Shown here: positions 34,767 to 44,773 of the stretch, piece after piece | Layout: the number at the start of each line of letters is the position of its first letter | Numbering within the stretch: the first letter of the stretch is position 1 | Assembly (NCBI RefSeq): GCF_000247995.1 | Contig: NZ_BAFE01000094.1 | Span: 124,001 to 188,000, forward strand | Source: Mobilicoccus pelagius NBRC 104925 | GTDB taxonomy: Bacteria; Actinomycetota; Actinomycetes; Actinomycetales; Dermatophilaceae | Direction: 5' to 3' | DNA: 64,000 bases | The notes under the pieces: generated by a model | What the model was told of the DNA's origin: nothing | The model's database searches: none | Seen by the model: only the letters and a program-made list of their open reading frames with translations | Position numbers and translations under genes: made by a program

Positions 34767-37469
34767 ATGACCAAGTTCGTCTACGCCCTCTCGGAGGGCA
34801 ACCGCGACCTCAAGGATCTCCTCGGAGGCAAGGGGGCGAACCTCGCGGAGATGCACAACATGGGGCTGCCCGTCCCGCCGAGCTTCACGATCACCACCGA
34901 GGCCTGCAAGGCCTACCTCGAGAAGGGCAGCGAGCCCGAGGAGCTGGCGCAGCAGATCGACGAGCACGTCGCCAAGATCGAGGACGAGATCGGCAAGAAG
35001 CTCGGTGACCCGAGCGACCCGCTGCTCGTCTCCGTACGCTCCGGTGCCAAGTTCTCCATGCCCGGCATGATGGAGACCGTCCTCAACATCGGCCTCAACG
35101 ACGAGAGCGTCGAAGGCCTCGCCACGGTCACCGAGAACCCCCGGTTCGCCTACGACTCCTACCGCCGCCTCCTCCAGATGTTCGGCAAGACCGTGCTCGA
35201 CATCGACGGCGAGAAGTTCGAGGACGTCCTCGACGAGGCCAAGGACGCCAAGGGCACGAAGAACGACCTCGACCTCGACGTCGAGGACCTCAAGAAGATC
35301 GTCGAGAAGTTCAAGCAGATCATCGCGGACGAGACGGGCAAGCCGTTCCCGCAGGAGCCCAAGGAGCAGCTGCTCGAGGCCATGCGCGCCGTGTTCCGCT
35401 CGTGGAACTCCGAGCGCGCGATCCTCTACCGCCGCCAGGAGCGCATCCCCGCCGACCTCGGCACCGCCGTCAACGTCTGCACCATGGTGTTCGGCAACCT
35501 CGGCATGGACTCCGGCACCGGCGTCGCGTTCACCCGCGACCCCGCCTCCGGCAGCCAGGGCGTCTACGGCGACTACCTGCAGAACGCGCAGGGCGAGGAC
35601 GTCGTCGCCGGCATCCGCAACACGATGAGCCTCGCCGACATGGAGGGCGTCGACAAGAACGCCTACGACGAGCTCATGGGCATCATGAGCAAGCTCGAGG
35701 ACCACTACAAGGACCTCTGCGACATCGAGTTCACCGTCCAGAACAAGAAGCTCTGGATGCTGCAGACCCGCGTCGGCAAGCGCACCGCCGAGGCCGCCTT
35801 CAAGATCGCCTGCCAGCTCGTCGACGAGGGCGCCATCAGCGAGGAGGAGGCCCTCTCCCGCGTCAACGGCGACCAGCTCGTCCAGCTCATGTTCCCGCGC
35901 TTCGACGAGAAGGCGAAGAAGGAGAAGATCGGGCAGGGCATGAACGCCTCCCCGGGTGCCGCCGTCGGCGCGCTGTGCTTCTCCTCGCCCAAGGCCGCCG
36001 AGCTCGCCGAGAAGGGCGAGAAGGTCATCCTCGCCCGCCGCGAGACCAACCCCGACGACCTCGTCGGCATGATCGCCGCGCAGGGCATCCTCACGAGCCG
36101 CGGCGGCAAGACCTCCCACGCCGCCGTCGTCGCCCGCGGCATGGGCAAGACCTGCGTCTGCGGCGCCGAGGAGCTCGGCATCGACGTGGCCGCCGAGACG
36201 ATGACGCTGCCCGACGGCACCGTCATGAAGGCCGGCGACGTCGTGTCGATCAACGGCACCACCGGTGAGGTCTTCAAGGGTGAGGTGCCTGTCGTCGACC
36301 CACCCGTCGTCAAGTACTTCGAGGGCAAGCTCGGCCAGGAGGAGATCGACGGCGACGAGCTCGTCCACGCGGTGCACCGCATCATGACGATCGCCGACGC
36401 CAAGCGTCGCCTCAAGGTCCGCGCCAACGCCGACACCGGCGACGATGCGGCCCGCGCCCGCCGCTTCGGCGCGCAGGGCATCGGCCTCTGCCGCACGGAG
36501 CACATGTTCCTCGGCGACCGCCGCCCGTTCGTCGAGAAGCTCATCCTCGCCGAGACGGTCGAGGAGAAGAAGGCCGCGCTCGACGCGCTCGCCCCGCTGC
36601 AGAAGGGCGACTTCGTCGAGATCCTCGAGGCGATGGACGGCCTGCCCGTCACGGTGCGTCTGCTCGACCCGCCGCTCCACGAGTTCCTGCCCAGCCAGAT
36701 CGAGATGGCCTCCCAGATGGCCGTCGCGAGGGCCAAGGGCACCGACATCACCGACGACCAGAAGAAGATCATGGCGGCCGTCGAGCGCATGGCCGAGCAG
36801 AACCCGATGCTGGGTCTGCGTGGTGTGCGCCTCGGCATCGTCATCCCGGGCCTCTTCGAGATGCAGGCCAAGGCGATCCTCGAGGCCGCCGCCGAGCGTC
36901 GCAAGGCCGGTGGCGACCCCAAGCCGGAGATCATGATCCCGCTCGTGGCCGCCGTGCAGGAGCTCGAGATCATGAAGGACGCGATCCGCACGGTCGCCGA
37001 CGAGGTCAGCGAGGCCACCGGTGTCGACCTGCGCGACACCCCGATCGGCACGATGATCGAGCTGCCGCGTGCGGCCGTCACCGCCGGCCAGATCGCTGAG
37101 TCGGCCGAGTTCTTCTCCTTCGGCACGAACGACCTCACCCAGACGACGTGGGGCTTCAGCCGTGACGACGTCGAGGGCGCGTTCTTCAGCCGCTACATCG
37201 AGCGGGGCATCTTCGGCGTCTCCCCGTTCGAGACGCTCGACGTCGTCGGCGTCGGCGCGATGGTCGAGATGGCCGCCAAGGCCGGTCGCGAGACCCGTCC
37301 CGACATCCACCTCGGTGTCTGCGGTGAGCACGGTGGCGACCCCGCCTCGGTGCACTTCTTCCACGAGGTCGGGCTCGACTACGTCTCCTGCAGCCCGTTC
37401 CGCGTGCCGGTGGCCAGGCTCGAGGCCGGCCGCGCCTCCAACGACGCGGAGGGCAGCGACTTCCGCTGA
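34767..37469 (+). CDS. ppdK: Pyruvate, phosphate dikinase
   Basis: 900-residue three-domain enzyme interconverting pyruvate + ATP + Pi and PEP + AMP + PPi. The N-terminal ATP-grasp domain begins VYALSEGNRDLKDLLGGKGA and includes VSVRSGAKFSMPGMM. The swivelling phosphohistidine domain has LTSRGGKTSHAAVVARG (His about 452). The C-terminal PEP/pyruvate barrel has GLCRTEHMF and the catalytic Cys in GVCGEHGGDP (about 851). GGGAGG lies upstream of the ATG. Its PPi product or substrate ties it to the PPi-PEPCK candidate at 45-48 kb. A strong hairpin follows. Confidence 0.97.
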   Translation: MTKFVYALSEGNRDLKDLLGGKGANLAEMHNMGLPVPPSFTITTEACKAYLEKGSEPEELAQQIDEHVAKIEDEIGKKLGDPSDPLLVSVRSGAKFSMPGMMETVLNIGLNDESVEGLATVTENPRFAYDSYRRLLQMFGKTVLDIDGEKFEDVLDEAKDAKGTKNDLDLDVEDLKKIVEKFKQIIADETGKPFPQEPKEQLLEAMRAVFRSWNSERAILYRRQERIPADLGTAVNVCTMVFGNLGMDSGTGVAFTRDPASGSQGVYGDYLQNAQGEDVVAGIRNTMSLADMEGVDKNAYDELMGIMSKLEDHYKDLCDIEFTVQNKKLWMLQTRVGKRTAEAAFKIACQLVDEGAISEEEALSRVNGDQLVQLMFPRFDEKAKKEKIGQGMNASPGAAVGALCFSSPKAAELAEKGEKVILARRETNPDDLVGMIAAQGILTSRGGKTSHAAVVARGMGKTCVCGAEELGIDVAAETMTLPDGTVMKAGDVVSINGTTGEVFKGEVPVVDPPVVKYFEGKLGQEEIDGDELVHAVHRIMTIADAKRRLKVRANADTGDDAARARRFGAQGIGLCRTEHMFLGDRRPFVEKLILAETVEEKKAALDALAPLQKGDFVEILEAMDGLPVTVRLLDPPLHEFLPSQIEMASQMAVARAKGTDITDDQKKIMAAVERMAEQNPMLGLRGVRLGIVIPGLFEMQAKAILEAAAERRKAGGDPKPEIMIPLVAAVQELEIMKDAIRTVADEVSEATGVDLRDTPIGTMIELPRAAVTAGQIAESAEFFSFGTNDLTQTTWGFSRDDVEGAFFSRYIERGIFGVSPFETLDVVGVGAMVEMAAKAGRETRPDIHLGVCGEHGGDPASVHFFHEVGLDYVSCSPFRVPVARLEAGRASNDAEGSDFR

Positions 37470-37485
37470 TCCTGCGGTTCGGACA

Positions 37486-37525
37486 GACGGCGGGGCCGGG
37501 AGCACACGCTCCCGGCCCCGCCGTC
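37486..37525 (+). terminator. Strong hairpin terminator after ppdK
   Basis: Perfect 18-base arms (GACGGCGGGGCCGGGAGC and complement) with a 4-base ACAC loop, 17 bases past the stop. Confidence 0.9.
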
Positions 37526-37562
37526 GTCCGCCCGCCGACGGGAACGCGGTCGACGTCGCAGG

Positions 37563-37662
37563 GTGCCCCCAGGCGACGCCGGGTGCCGCGAACTCCGACC
37601 GTGCACCGCGTCGCTGTGTGGTGCACCGCCGACGGGAGGTGCACCGCCGGAAGTCGCGGTGC
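37563..37662 (+). repeat. Phased array of six GTGC-core direct repeats before the Nramp-like gene
   Basis: GTGC occurs at 37563, 37583, 37601, 37621, 37639 and 37659, spacing 20-18-20-18-20 bases (about two helical turns). The third to fifth share GTGCACCGC and the sixth GTGCATCG; the first two are GTGCC. The array fills the gap between the ppdK terminator and the transporter start. Multiple binding sites for one regulator on the same DNA face is a reasonable inference; no known consensus is matched. Confidence 0.6.
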
Positions 37663-37716
37663 ATCGAGGACGGTGTGCGCGCGGGATCGCCGCCCACCCG
37701 TGATTCACTACCCGGC

Positions 37717-38982
37717 ATGGCCACCGACGCTGCCCAGGACCAGTCCGCCCCGGTGCCCCGCCAGGGTTGGAGCATCATCGGGCCCGGTCTCGTCGTCGCC
37801 GCCACGGGTGTCGGCGCCGTGGACCTCGTGGCCACGCTCATCGCCGGCAGCAAGTTCGGCTACGGGCTGTTGTGGTGTGTGGTCGTCGGATGCGTGATGA
37901 AGATCGTCCTCGTCGAGGGCGCGGGGCGGTTCAGCCTCGCCACGGGCAAGACGATCTTCCAAGGCTGGTCCAGCCTCGGCTGGTGGCCCTACCTCTACTT
38001 CGGGCCCTACATCGTCATCTGGGGCTTCGTCTACGGCGCCGCGGCGATGGCGGGCACCGGGTTGCCCTTGCATTCGCTGTTCCCGCAGCTCAGCGTCACG
38101 TGGTGGGGAATCCTCTCCGGGCTCGCGGGCCTCGCGCTGGTGTGGTGGGGCCGGTACGCGATCTTCGAGAAGGTGTGCGCGGCCCTCGTCGGCGTGATGT
38201 TCGTCAGCATGGTCGGCGCTGCGCTGCTGACGCTGCCGAACATCCCCGAACTCCTCACCGGCCTCGTGCCGTGGATCCCCGAGGGCGGGCTCGTCAACGT
38301 CCTCGCACTCGCAGGCGGCGTCGGCGGCACGATCACCCTCGCCGCGTACGGCTATTGGCTGCGCGAGAAGAGCTGGGACACTCCCGGCCACATGCGGGTC
38401 ATGCGGCTCGACAACACGACTGCCTACGTCGTCACCGGCATCTTCGTGCTCTCCACCCTCATCGTCGGCGCCGAGCTGCTCTACTCGGCCGGGATCGCCG
38501 TGAGCACCGGCGACAAGGGGCTCCTCGACCTCTCGACCGTCCTCGCCGACCGGTACGGCCCGTGGGTGGGGAAGGTCTTCCTCGTCGGGTTCTGGGCCGC
38601 GGCCATGAGTTCGCTCATCGGTGTGTGGAACGGCGTCTCGCTCATGTTCGCCGACTTCGCGGGGATGCTGTTCAAGCGTCCGCAGGACCACCCCGACCGC
38701 CGCGCCGGCGGTCGCTTCTACAAGCTCTACATCCTGTGGTTGACGTTCCCGCCGATGGTGATGATGTTCGGGTCCAAACCGGGCGAGCTCATCCTCGTCT
38801 ACGGCGTGCTCGGCGCGTTCTTCATGCCGTTCCTCGCCATCACGCTGTTGTGGATCCTCAACACCGACCGCGTCCCGCGCGAGTGGCGCAACGGCCCGGT
38901 CTCCAACGTCCTCATGGGGCTCGTGGCCCTCGCCTTCGTCGCCCTCGCCGTCACCGAGTTCAGCAAGGCGGTCGGCGGGTGA
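37717..38982 (+). CDS. Nramp-family-like transporter with non-canonical metal site
   Basis: 421-residue membrane protein with about 11 helices and Nramp-like layout (SIIGPGLVVAATGVGAVD in helix 1, AGSKFGYGLLW after it, FSLATGKT, WAAAMSSLIGVWNGV). Canonical Nramp metal ligands are absent: the helix 1 DPGN position reads GAVD, and the helix 6 MPH region reads GGTITLAAYGYWL. This suggests a different substrate from Mn/Fe, such as Mg or a non-metal solute; that is inference. ATG 37717 lacks a clear ribosome binding site. It is preceded by the GTGC repeat array. Confidence 0.8.
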   Translation: MATDAAQDQSAPVPRQGWSIIGPGLVVAATGVGAVDLVATLIAGSKFGYGLLWCVVVGCVMKIVLVEGAGRFSLATGKTIFQGWSSLGWWPYLYFGPYIVIWGFVYGAAAMAGTGLPLHSLFPQLSVTWWGILSGLAGLALVWWGRYAIFEKVCAALVGVMFVSMVGAALLTLPNIPELLTGLVPWIPEGGLVNVLALAGGVGGTITLAAYGYWLREKSWDTPGHMRVMRLDNTTAYVVTGIFVLSTLIVGAELLYSAGIAVSTGDKGLLDLSTVLADRYGPWVGKVFLVGFWAAAMSSLIGVWNGVSLMFADFAGMLFKRPQDHPDRRAGGRFYKLYILWLTFPPMVMMFGSKPGELILVYGVLGAFFMPFLAITLLWILNTDRVPREWRNGPVSNVLMGLVALAFVALAVTEFSKAVGG

Positions 38983-39085
38983 GGCCCGACCCGTCCCCGT
39001 CGCCCCCGCGCGAGGGCGACGTCGCGGACCACCCCCGGTGCGTTCTCCCTCCGCACGTCGCCGACGACCGATCGGGGAGATGCCG

Positions 39086-39869
39086 ATGAGTGGCGCAGTG
39101 GTCACGGGAGCGGGGCGTGGACTGGGCGCACTCCTCGCCGAGGTGCTCGTGAACCGCGGGCACACGCAGCCTCCACATCGATGGTGCGCCCGACGTGGAG
39201 GCTGCGTGTGCCGACATCGTCGCCCGCGCGGGTCGGCTCGCGGTGTGGGTCAACAACACCGGGGTGTTGCACACGGGCCCGGCATGGGAGCAGGACGCGG
39301 CGACGCGTGACTTCATGCTCGACGTCAACGGCCGCGGCGTCGTCAACGGCACCGTCGCCGCGATCGACGCGATGCGGCACACCGGCGGCGGGCACATCGT
39401 CACCACCGTGTCACTGGCGGGCATCACGGCCGTCACGGGCGAGGCGGTCTACGCCGCGTCCAAGCACGCGGCCATCGGATTCAGTCTCAGCACCCTCGGG
39501 GATCTGCGGCAGGCAGGCATCCACGACATCGACATCTCCTGCCTGTGCCCGGACGGCATCTGGACCCCGATGCTGCATGACGAGCTCGACGACCCGGGCA
39601 GCGCCCTGTCCTCCTCCGGGCGACTGCTGCAGCCCGGGGAGGTGGCGCGGGTCTTCGAGCGCATCCTCGACCGTCCGCGTCCCGTGACCGTGTTCCCCTG
39701 GTGGCGCGAACCCCTTCTCCGCGTCGGCGACATTCTCCCCCGGGCGTTCCTCGCCCTCGCGCCGCTGCTCGTCGTGCAGGGCCGGCGCGTCCAACAGCGC
39801 ATGCTCCGCGAGCGCGACGGCGCCGCCCGACCCGGCTGGACGACGAGCCCTGCCCCCGCCGTCCCCTGA
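39086..39869 (+). pseudogene. Short-chain dehydrogenase with deletion and frameshift in the NAD(P) domain
   Basis: The first frame (ATG 39086, GGGGAG upstream) encodes MSGAVVTGAGRGLGALLAEV with the TGxxxGxG nucleotide motif. It stops making sense after RGHT. The next frame continues with PDVEAACADIVARAG, VNNTGVLHTGPAWEQ, VSLAGITAVTGEAVYAASKH (Ser-Tyr-Lys) and a normal C-terminus. Distance from TG to NN is about 50 residues instead of about 80, so roughly 30 residues are missing as well as the frame. An internal GTG could give a 224-residue fragment without a full cofactor site. Confidence 0.7.
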
Positions 39870-39989
39870 GCGCCGGATCGCCGGGCCGCAGGGGAGGATG
39901 ATCGAGGGAGCCGGCCACGCGAAGGGAGCGGCCTCCTCACCGCCTCCTCACCCTCAGCCTGCGCGGCCCCGGTGCGTACGCTGGGCCGC

Positions 39990-40541
39990 ATGGCCGTGAC
40001 GCTCGTGAGACTCGACCCCGCCGGCGCCGACCGGGAGGCCCTCGTCGCGTTCATGACCACGCACGAATGGCCGTTCCACGTCGGCACCCGTCGTACCCGC
40101 GAGCAGGTGGACGCGGCGATCGACGACGGGGCCTTCCACGACGAGGACCACGACACGTTCTGGATCGACCACGACGAGTACGGACGCCTCGGCGTCGTCC
40201 GCCTCGAGGACCTCAGCGACGGCGCGCCCCTGTTCGACCTGCGGCTCGCCACCGAGTTCCGAGGGCGCGGACTCGGCGAGGAGGTCCTGGGCACGGTGAC
40301 CCGACACGTCTTCACGACCCTGCCCGACGTCGACCGGTTCGAGGGCCAGACCCGCGAGGACAACGTCGCGATGCGCGTCCTCATGCGGCGATGCGGGTTC
40401 GTCAAGGAGGCCCACTACCGCGAGGCATGGCCCGTCGAGGGCGGCGCGTCCCTGGCCTCCGTCGCCTACGCGATCCTCCGCCGCGACTGGGAGACCGGCA
40501 CCATCACGCCCCTCGTCTGGGACGACCTCCCGATCGGCTGA
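39990..40541 (+). CDS. GNAT-family N-acetyltransferase (RimJ/RimL-like)
   Basis: 183-residue GNAT protein. The acetyl-CoA binding motif is DLRLATEFRGRGLGEEVLG (R/Q-x-x-G-x-G/A type, about 82-100). EDNVAMRVLMRRCGFVKEA follows, the typical RimJ/RimL C-terminal signature. It probably acetylates a small amine or protein N-terminus; the substrate is unknown. Single gene between the SDR remnant and convergent ilvD. Confidence 0.88.
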   Translation: MAVTLVRLDPAGADREALVAFMTTHEWPFHVGTRRTREQVDAAIDDGAFHDEDHDTFWIDHDEYGRLGVVRLEDLSDGAPLFDLRLATEFRGRGLGEEVLGTVTRHVFTTLPDVDRFEGQTREDNVAMRVLMRRCGFVKEAHYREAWPVEGGASLASVAYAILRRDWETGTITPLVWDDLPIG

Positions 40542-40552
40542 ACCCACGAGGT

Positions 40553-40614
40553 CGCAGCCGAGGATGCGGCGAGGTGGTCGCTCCCACGACCACCTGTCGA
40601 CGTCCTCGGCTGCG
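40553..40614. terminator. Bidirectional hairpin between GNAT gene and ilvD
   Basis: Long inverted repeat with outer arms of 12 bases (CGCAGCCGAGGA) and inner arms of 9 (AGGTGGTCG), separated by a 7-base internal mismatch, around a 6-base loop between converging genes. Confidence 0.75.
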
Positions 40615-40646
40615 TTCTCGGGCGAGGTCGGGTCGGGCCGGAGGCC

Positions 40647-42500
40647 TCAGAGCTTGCTCACGTCGCGGACGGCGCCCTTGTCGGCGCTCGTCGCGAGGAG
40701 GGCGTAGGCCTTGAGGGCGGTGGTGACGCGGCGCGGGCGGGGGGCGTGCGGAGTCCACGCGTCGGCGCCGCGGGCCTCCTCAGCCTCGCGGCGGCGGGCG
40801 AGTTCGGCGTCGTCGACGGCGAGGTGGATGCGGCGGTTCGGGATGTCGATCTCGATCGCGTCACCGTTCTCGACGAGCCCGATGGCACCGCCGGAGGCGG
40901 CCTCGGGGGAGGCGTGGCCGATCGAGAGGCCGCTCGTGCCGCCGGAGAACCGCCCGTCGGTGAGGAGCGCGCACGCCTTGCCGAGGTGCTTCGACTTGAG
41001 GAACGTCGTCGGGTACAGCATCTCCTGCATACCCGGTCCGCCCTTGGGGCCCTCGTACCGGATGACGACGACATCGCCTTCCTTCACGTCGCCACCGAGG
41101 ATGCCCTGGCAGGCGTCGTCCTGGGACTCGAAGACGACGGCACGCCCCGTGAACCGGAGGATCGACTCGTCGACGCCCGCTGTCTTGACGATGCATCCGT
41201 CCTCGGCGATGTTGCCGTACAGCACGGCGATGCCGCCGTCGGCGGAGAACGCATTCTCGACGGTGCGGATGCACCCGTTCTCGCGATCGACGTCGAGGCT
41301 CTTCCAGCGGGACGACTGGGAGAAGGGTTCGGTCGTGCGCACGCCACCCGGTGCGGCGGCGAACATCTGCCGCACGTCCTCGCCCGCCGACCCCTGGTCG
41401 GTGATGTCGTGGGCGGCGATGACGTCGGCGAGCTTGCCGCCGGTGACGGTGGCGGTGCTGCCGTCGATGAGCTTCCCGCGCAGCAGCTCGGCCATGATGC
41501 CGAGCACGCCGCCCGCCCGGTGCACGTCCTCCATGTGGTACTCGGCGGTGGCGGGAGCGACCTTGCACAGGTGGGGGACCCGGCGGGAGAGGCGGTCGAT
41601 GTCGGCCATCGTGAAGTCGACCTCGGCCTCCTGCGCGGCGGCTAGCAGGTGGAGCACCGTGTTGGAGGAGCCGCCCATGGCGATGTCGAGGGCCATGGCG
41701 TTCTCGAACGCGGTGCGCGTCGCGATGCCGCGGGGCAGCACCGAGGCGTCGTCGTCCTGGTAGTACGCCGTGGCGAGTTCGACGATGCGCCGCCCGGCCT
41801 GCTCGAAGAGACCGCGTCGGTCGGAGTGCGTCGCGAGCAGTGATCCGTTGCCCGGCAGGGAGAGGCCGAGGGCCTCGGTGAGGCAGTTCATCGAGTTCGC
41901 GGTGAACATGCCCGAGCACGAGCCGCACGTGGGGCAGGCGGCGTTCTCGAGGGCGTCGACCTCGGAGTCAGGGACCGTGTCGTCGCCGCCCGCGATCATC
42001 GCGTCGATGAGGTCGAGGGAGCGCGTGCCGTCGGCGACGGTGATCTTGCCGGCCTCCATGGGGCCGCCGGAGACGAAGATCGTCGGGATGTTCAGGCGCA
42101 GCGCCGCCATGAGCATGCCGGGGGTGATCTTGTCGCAGTTGGAGATGCACACGAGCGCGTCGGCCGTGTGGGCGTTGACCATGTACTCGACGGAGTCGGC
42201 GATGAGGTCGCGGCTGGGCAGGGAGTACAGCATCCCGTCGTGACCCATCGCGATGCCGTCGTCGACGGCGATCGTGTTGAACTCCTTGGCGACTCCGCCG
42301 GCGGCCTCGATCTGCTCGGCGACGATGCGGCCGACGTCGCGCAGGTGGACGTGGCCGGGCACGAACTGCGTGAAGCTGTTGGCGACGGCGACGATCGGCT
42401 TGCCGAAGTCGGAGTCCGTCATGCCCGTCGCCCGCCAGAGGGCGCGGGCACCGGCCATCGTGCGTCCGGAGGTGCTCGTCGCGGATCGGAGAATGGGCAT
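40647..42500 (-). CDS. ilvD: Dihydroxy-acid dehydratase
   Basis: 617-residue Fe-S dehydratase of branched-chain amino-acid synthesis, making 2-oxo acids from 2,3-dihydroxy acids. Cluster Cys lie in [14 protein letters not shown] (about 120-133) and [20 protein letters not shown] (about 190-209). Further motifs are [33 protein letters not shown] and [13 protein letters not shown]. Length is standard. The ATG at 42500 has GGAGG upstream; longer in-frame starts add Arg/Pro noise. It is divergent from the malic enzyme gene, 187 bases apart. Confidence 0.97.
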   Translation of the reverse strand: MPILRSATSTSGRTMAGARALWRATGMTDSDFGKPIVAVANSFTQFVPGHVHLRDVGRIVAEQIEAAGGVAKEFNTIAVDDGIAMGHDGMLYSLPSRDLIADSVEYMVNAHTADALVCISNCDKITPGMLMAALRLNIPTIFVSGGPMEAGKITVADGTRSLDLIDAMIAGGDDTVPDSEVDALENAACPTCGSCSGMFTANSMNCLTEALGLSLPGNGSLLATHSDRRGLFEQAGRRIVELATAYYQDDDASVLPRGIATRTAFENAMALDIAMGGSSNTVLHLLAAAQEAEVDFTMADIDRLSRRVPHLCKVAPATAEYHMEDVHRAGGVLGIMAELLRGKLIDGSTATVTGGKLADVIAAHDITDQGSAGEDVRQMFAAAPGGVRTTEPFSQSSRWKSLDVDRENGCIRTVENAFSADGGIAVLYGNIAEDGCIVKTAGVDESILRFTGRAVVFESQDDACQGILGGDVKEGDVVVIRYEGPKGGPGMQEMLYPTTFLKSKHLGKACALLTDGRFSGGTSGLSIGHASPEAASGGAIGLVENGDAIEIDIPNRRIHLAVDDAELARRREAEEARGADAWTPHAPRPRRVTTALKAYALLATSADKGAVRDVSKL

Positions 42501-42687
42501 GTCTGCCTCCGTGGTGGGGGTGGGTCGGGTGCGGCCGTGACGTCCATGATCCCGCGGCGGACACGGTGATCCGCGCCGGGGGTCCAGGTGCCGGATGACG
42601 ATTTCGGTATGTGGGACGAACGAGACGTAGCGCACATCCCGTTCCGCGCTCCGCCGCAACGGGGGCCGCGCAGCTAATGTCGGCGCC

Positions 42688-44088
42688 ATGTCATCGAAGA
42701 CGCCGAGCCCGGCCTACTCCATCCGTATCCGTGTCCGCCTCGCCGACCGCCCCGGCGCGCTCGGTCGGTTGGCCGTCGCCATCGGCGAGGCCGGCGGCAA
42801 CATCAACGCCCTCGAGGGGTTCACCGTGCGCACGGCGTACCTCGAGGAGGACGTCATCGTCTACTGCGCGAACGTCGACCACCAGCAGGAGGTGCTGCGT
42901 GCGGTCGAGGCCCTCGACGGTGTCGAGATCATCGAGTGGGAGGACCGCACGCACGCCCTGCACGAGGGCGGCAAGATCCAGGTGACTTCCGACATCAAGG
43001 TCGACTCGATGAACGTCCTCGCGATGGCGTACAGCCCCGGCGTGGCCCGCGTGTGCACGACGATCGCGGAGGACCCGATCAAGTCGTTCGACTACACGAT
43101 CCGCCAGAACACCGTCGCCGTCGTCTCCGACGGCACGGCCGTGCTCGGCCTCGGCGATATCGGCCCGGAGGCCGCGATGCCGGTCATGGAGGGCAAGGCG
43201 CAGCTGTTCAAGCGGTTCGGCGGCGTCGACGCGTTCCCCATCTGCCTCGACACGAAGGACCCCGACGAGATCGTCTCGATCGTCACGGCCCTCGCGCCCA
43301 CGTTCGGTGGCATCAACCTCGAGGACATCTCCGCGCCGCGCGCGTTCGAGATCGAGGAGCGGCTCACCGAGGCCCTCGACATCCCCGTGTTCCACGACGA
43401 CCAGCACGGCACGGCGATCGTCACCGTCGCCGGCCTGGAGAACGCGCTCAAGATCGTCGGCAAGAAGCACGAGGACCTCAAGGTCGTCGTCGCGGGTGTC
43501 GGCGCCGCGGGCGTCGCGGTGAGCAAGATGCTCCTGAACGCGGGCGTCACCAACCTCATCGGTGTCGACCGCCACGGCGCGGTGCACACCGGGCGTGACG
43601 ACCTCAACTCGAGCAAGCAGTGGTTCGCCGAGAACACGAACCCCGAGCTGCTCGCCGGCACGATCACCGAGGTCATCGAGGACGCCGACGTGTTCCTCGG
43701 CCTTGCCGGGCCCGATCTGCTCACCGTCGAGGACGTGCGGAGCATGGCGTCGGAGCCGATCGTCTTCGCGATGGCGAACCCCGACCCGGAGATCCGCCCG
43801 GAGCTCATCAAGGACATCGCCGCCGTCATCGCGACGGGCCGCAGCGACTTCCCCAACCAGATCAACAACGTGCTCGCGTTCCCCGGCATCTTCCGTGGCG
43901 CTCTCGACGCGCGGGCGACGACGATCACGGAGAACATGAAGCTCGCCGCGGCCCGCGCGATCGCGGGCGTCGTCGGCGACGACCTCCACCCGCAGTTCAT
44001 CGTGCCGACGGCGTTCGACCACCGTGTCGCCCCCGCCGTCGCCGAGGCCGTGCGGGCCGCGGCGGTCGAGGACGGTGTCTGCCGTTGA
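42688..44088 (+). CDS. NAD(P)-dependent malic enzyme with N-terminal ACT domain
   Basis: 466-residue enzyme decarboxylating malate to pyruvate. Residues about 9-88 form an ACT regulatory domain ([20 protein letters not shown]). The catalytic domain has [21 protein letters not shown]-like [33 protein letters not shown] (catalytic Lys), [15 protein letters not shown] and [13 protein letters not shown]. The dinucleotide site is [15 protein letters not shown] (about 270-284). The ACT domain implies amino-acid feedback. The 3' end overlaps the convergent membrane-protein gene by 92 bases. Confidence 0.95.
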   Translation: MSSKTPSPAYSIRIRVRLADRPGALGRLAVAIGEAGGNINALEGFTVRTAYLEEDVIVYCANVDHQQEVLRAVEALDGVEIIEWEDRTHALHEGGKIQVTSDIKVDSMNVLAMAYSPGVARVCTTIAEDPIKSFDYTIRQNTVAVVSDGTAVLGLGDIGPEAAMPVMEGKAQLFKRFGGVDAFPICLDTKDPDEIVSIVTALAPTFGGINLEDISAPRAFEIEERLTEALDIPVFHDDQHGTAIVTVAGLENALKIVGKKHEDLKVVVAGVGAAGVAVSKMLLNAGVTNLIGVDRHGAVHTGRDDLNSSKQWFAENTNPELLAGTITEVIEDADVFLGLAGPDLLTVEDVRSMASEPIVFAMANPDPEIRPELIKDIAAVIATGRSDFPNQINNVLAFPGIFRGALDARATTITENMKLAAARAIAGVVGDDLHPQFIVPTAFDHRVAPAVAEAVRAAAVEDGVCR

Positions 44089-44773
44089 GCAGGACCTGAG
44101 ACGGGGCGTCCCCGGGGGTGACGGAGGCGGTGGGTGCAAAGGAGCGGCGCTCACCGCCTCCGTCGTCGTTCGCGCCGGGATTCGGCCCCGGCCCCGACGG
44201 CGAGTCGCCCGTGGCCCGAGGCGAGGGCGGGGTCGGGTGGGGGGGTGTCCCCACGAGGAGGAGTTGCGCACACCAGGAGACGACGACGGCGACGCACGCC
44301 GCCCGGAGCACGGTCGCGCGGATCGGCGCCTCCGGGTCCAGACCGGCGAGGTGGGTGAGGACCGAGGAGCCGGAGTCGGGCACGTCCCCGAACTCGACGA
44401 TGCACGCGCCGATGACGACGAGTCCCACCCATGCCGCCACCTGGGCCACGACCTCCGCGCAGTTCATGGGGCAGCGGTCGCCGGAGGTCGTGCGCCGCAG
44501 CCGACCGAGGACGTGCGGTAGGAAGGCCAGCAGCGCGACCGGCCACCCCCAGATCGCGAGGAGCAGGACCATCCAGCCCTCCTGACCCGTGACGAGACAC
44601 CGCCCGAACCACACCCACGCGAGGACGAAGAACGTGATCGCGGGTGCGGACGACGTGAGCGCGGTGGTGGCGGGGGTGACGGCGAAGCGGTCGCGTGACG
44701 CGGGGGTGACGAGGGGCCCGTCGTCCGCCGCGGAGGGCGGGTGGGGGCGAATGGGGGCAGGACGACGGCGCAT
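43997..44773 (-). CDS. Integral membrane protein of unknown function
   Basis: 258-residue protein with a basic/Pro N-terminus, four hydrophobic helices (within about 35-180: ITFFVLAWVWFGRCLVTG, WMVLLLAIWGWPVALLAFL, VAQVAAWVGLVVIGACIVEF, AACVAVVVSWCAQLLLVG) and a Pro/Arg tail. Four Cys lie in or near helices, including RCPMNCAEV. ATG 44773 has GAGG 5 bases upstream. Its last 92 bases overlap the convergent malic enzyme gene, and that tail is low complexity. No family recognised. Confidence 0.75.
   Translation of the reverse strand: MRRRPAPIRPHPPSAADDGPLVTPASRDRFAVTPATTALTSSAPAITFFVLAWVWFGRCLVTGQEGWMVLLLAIWGWPVALLAFLPHVLGRLRRTTSGDRCPMNCAEVVAQVAAWVGLVVIGACIVEFGDVPDSGSSVLTHLAGLDPEAPIRATVLRAACVAVVVSWCAQLLLVGTPPHPTPPSPRATGDSPSGPGPNPGANDDGGGERRSFAPTASVTPGDAPSQVLLNGRHRPRPPRPARPRRRRGRHGGRTPSAR

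Noticed and set aside
34716-37853. 1045-codon antisense frame across ppdK
   Set aside because: Shadow of PPDK codon bias, with repeated Leu/Asp/Val strings and no domain.
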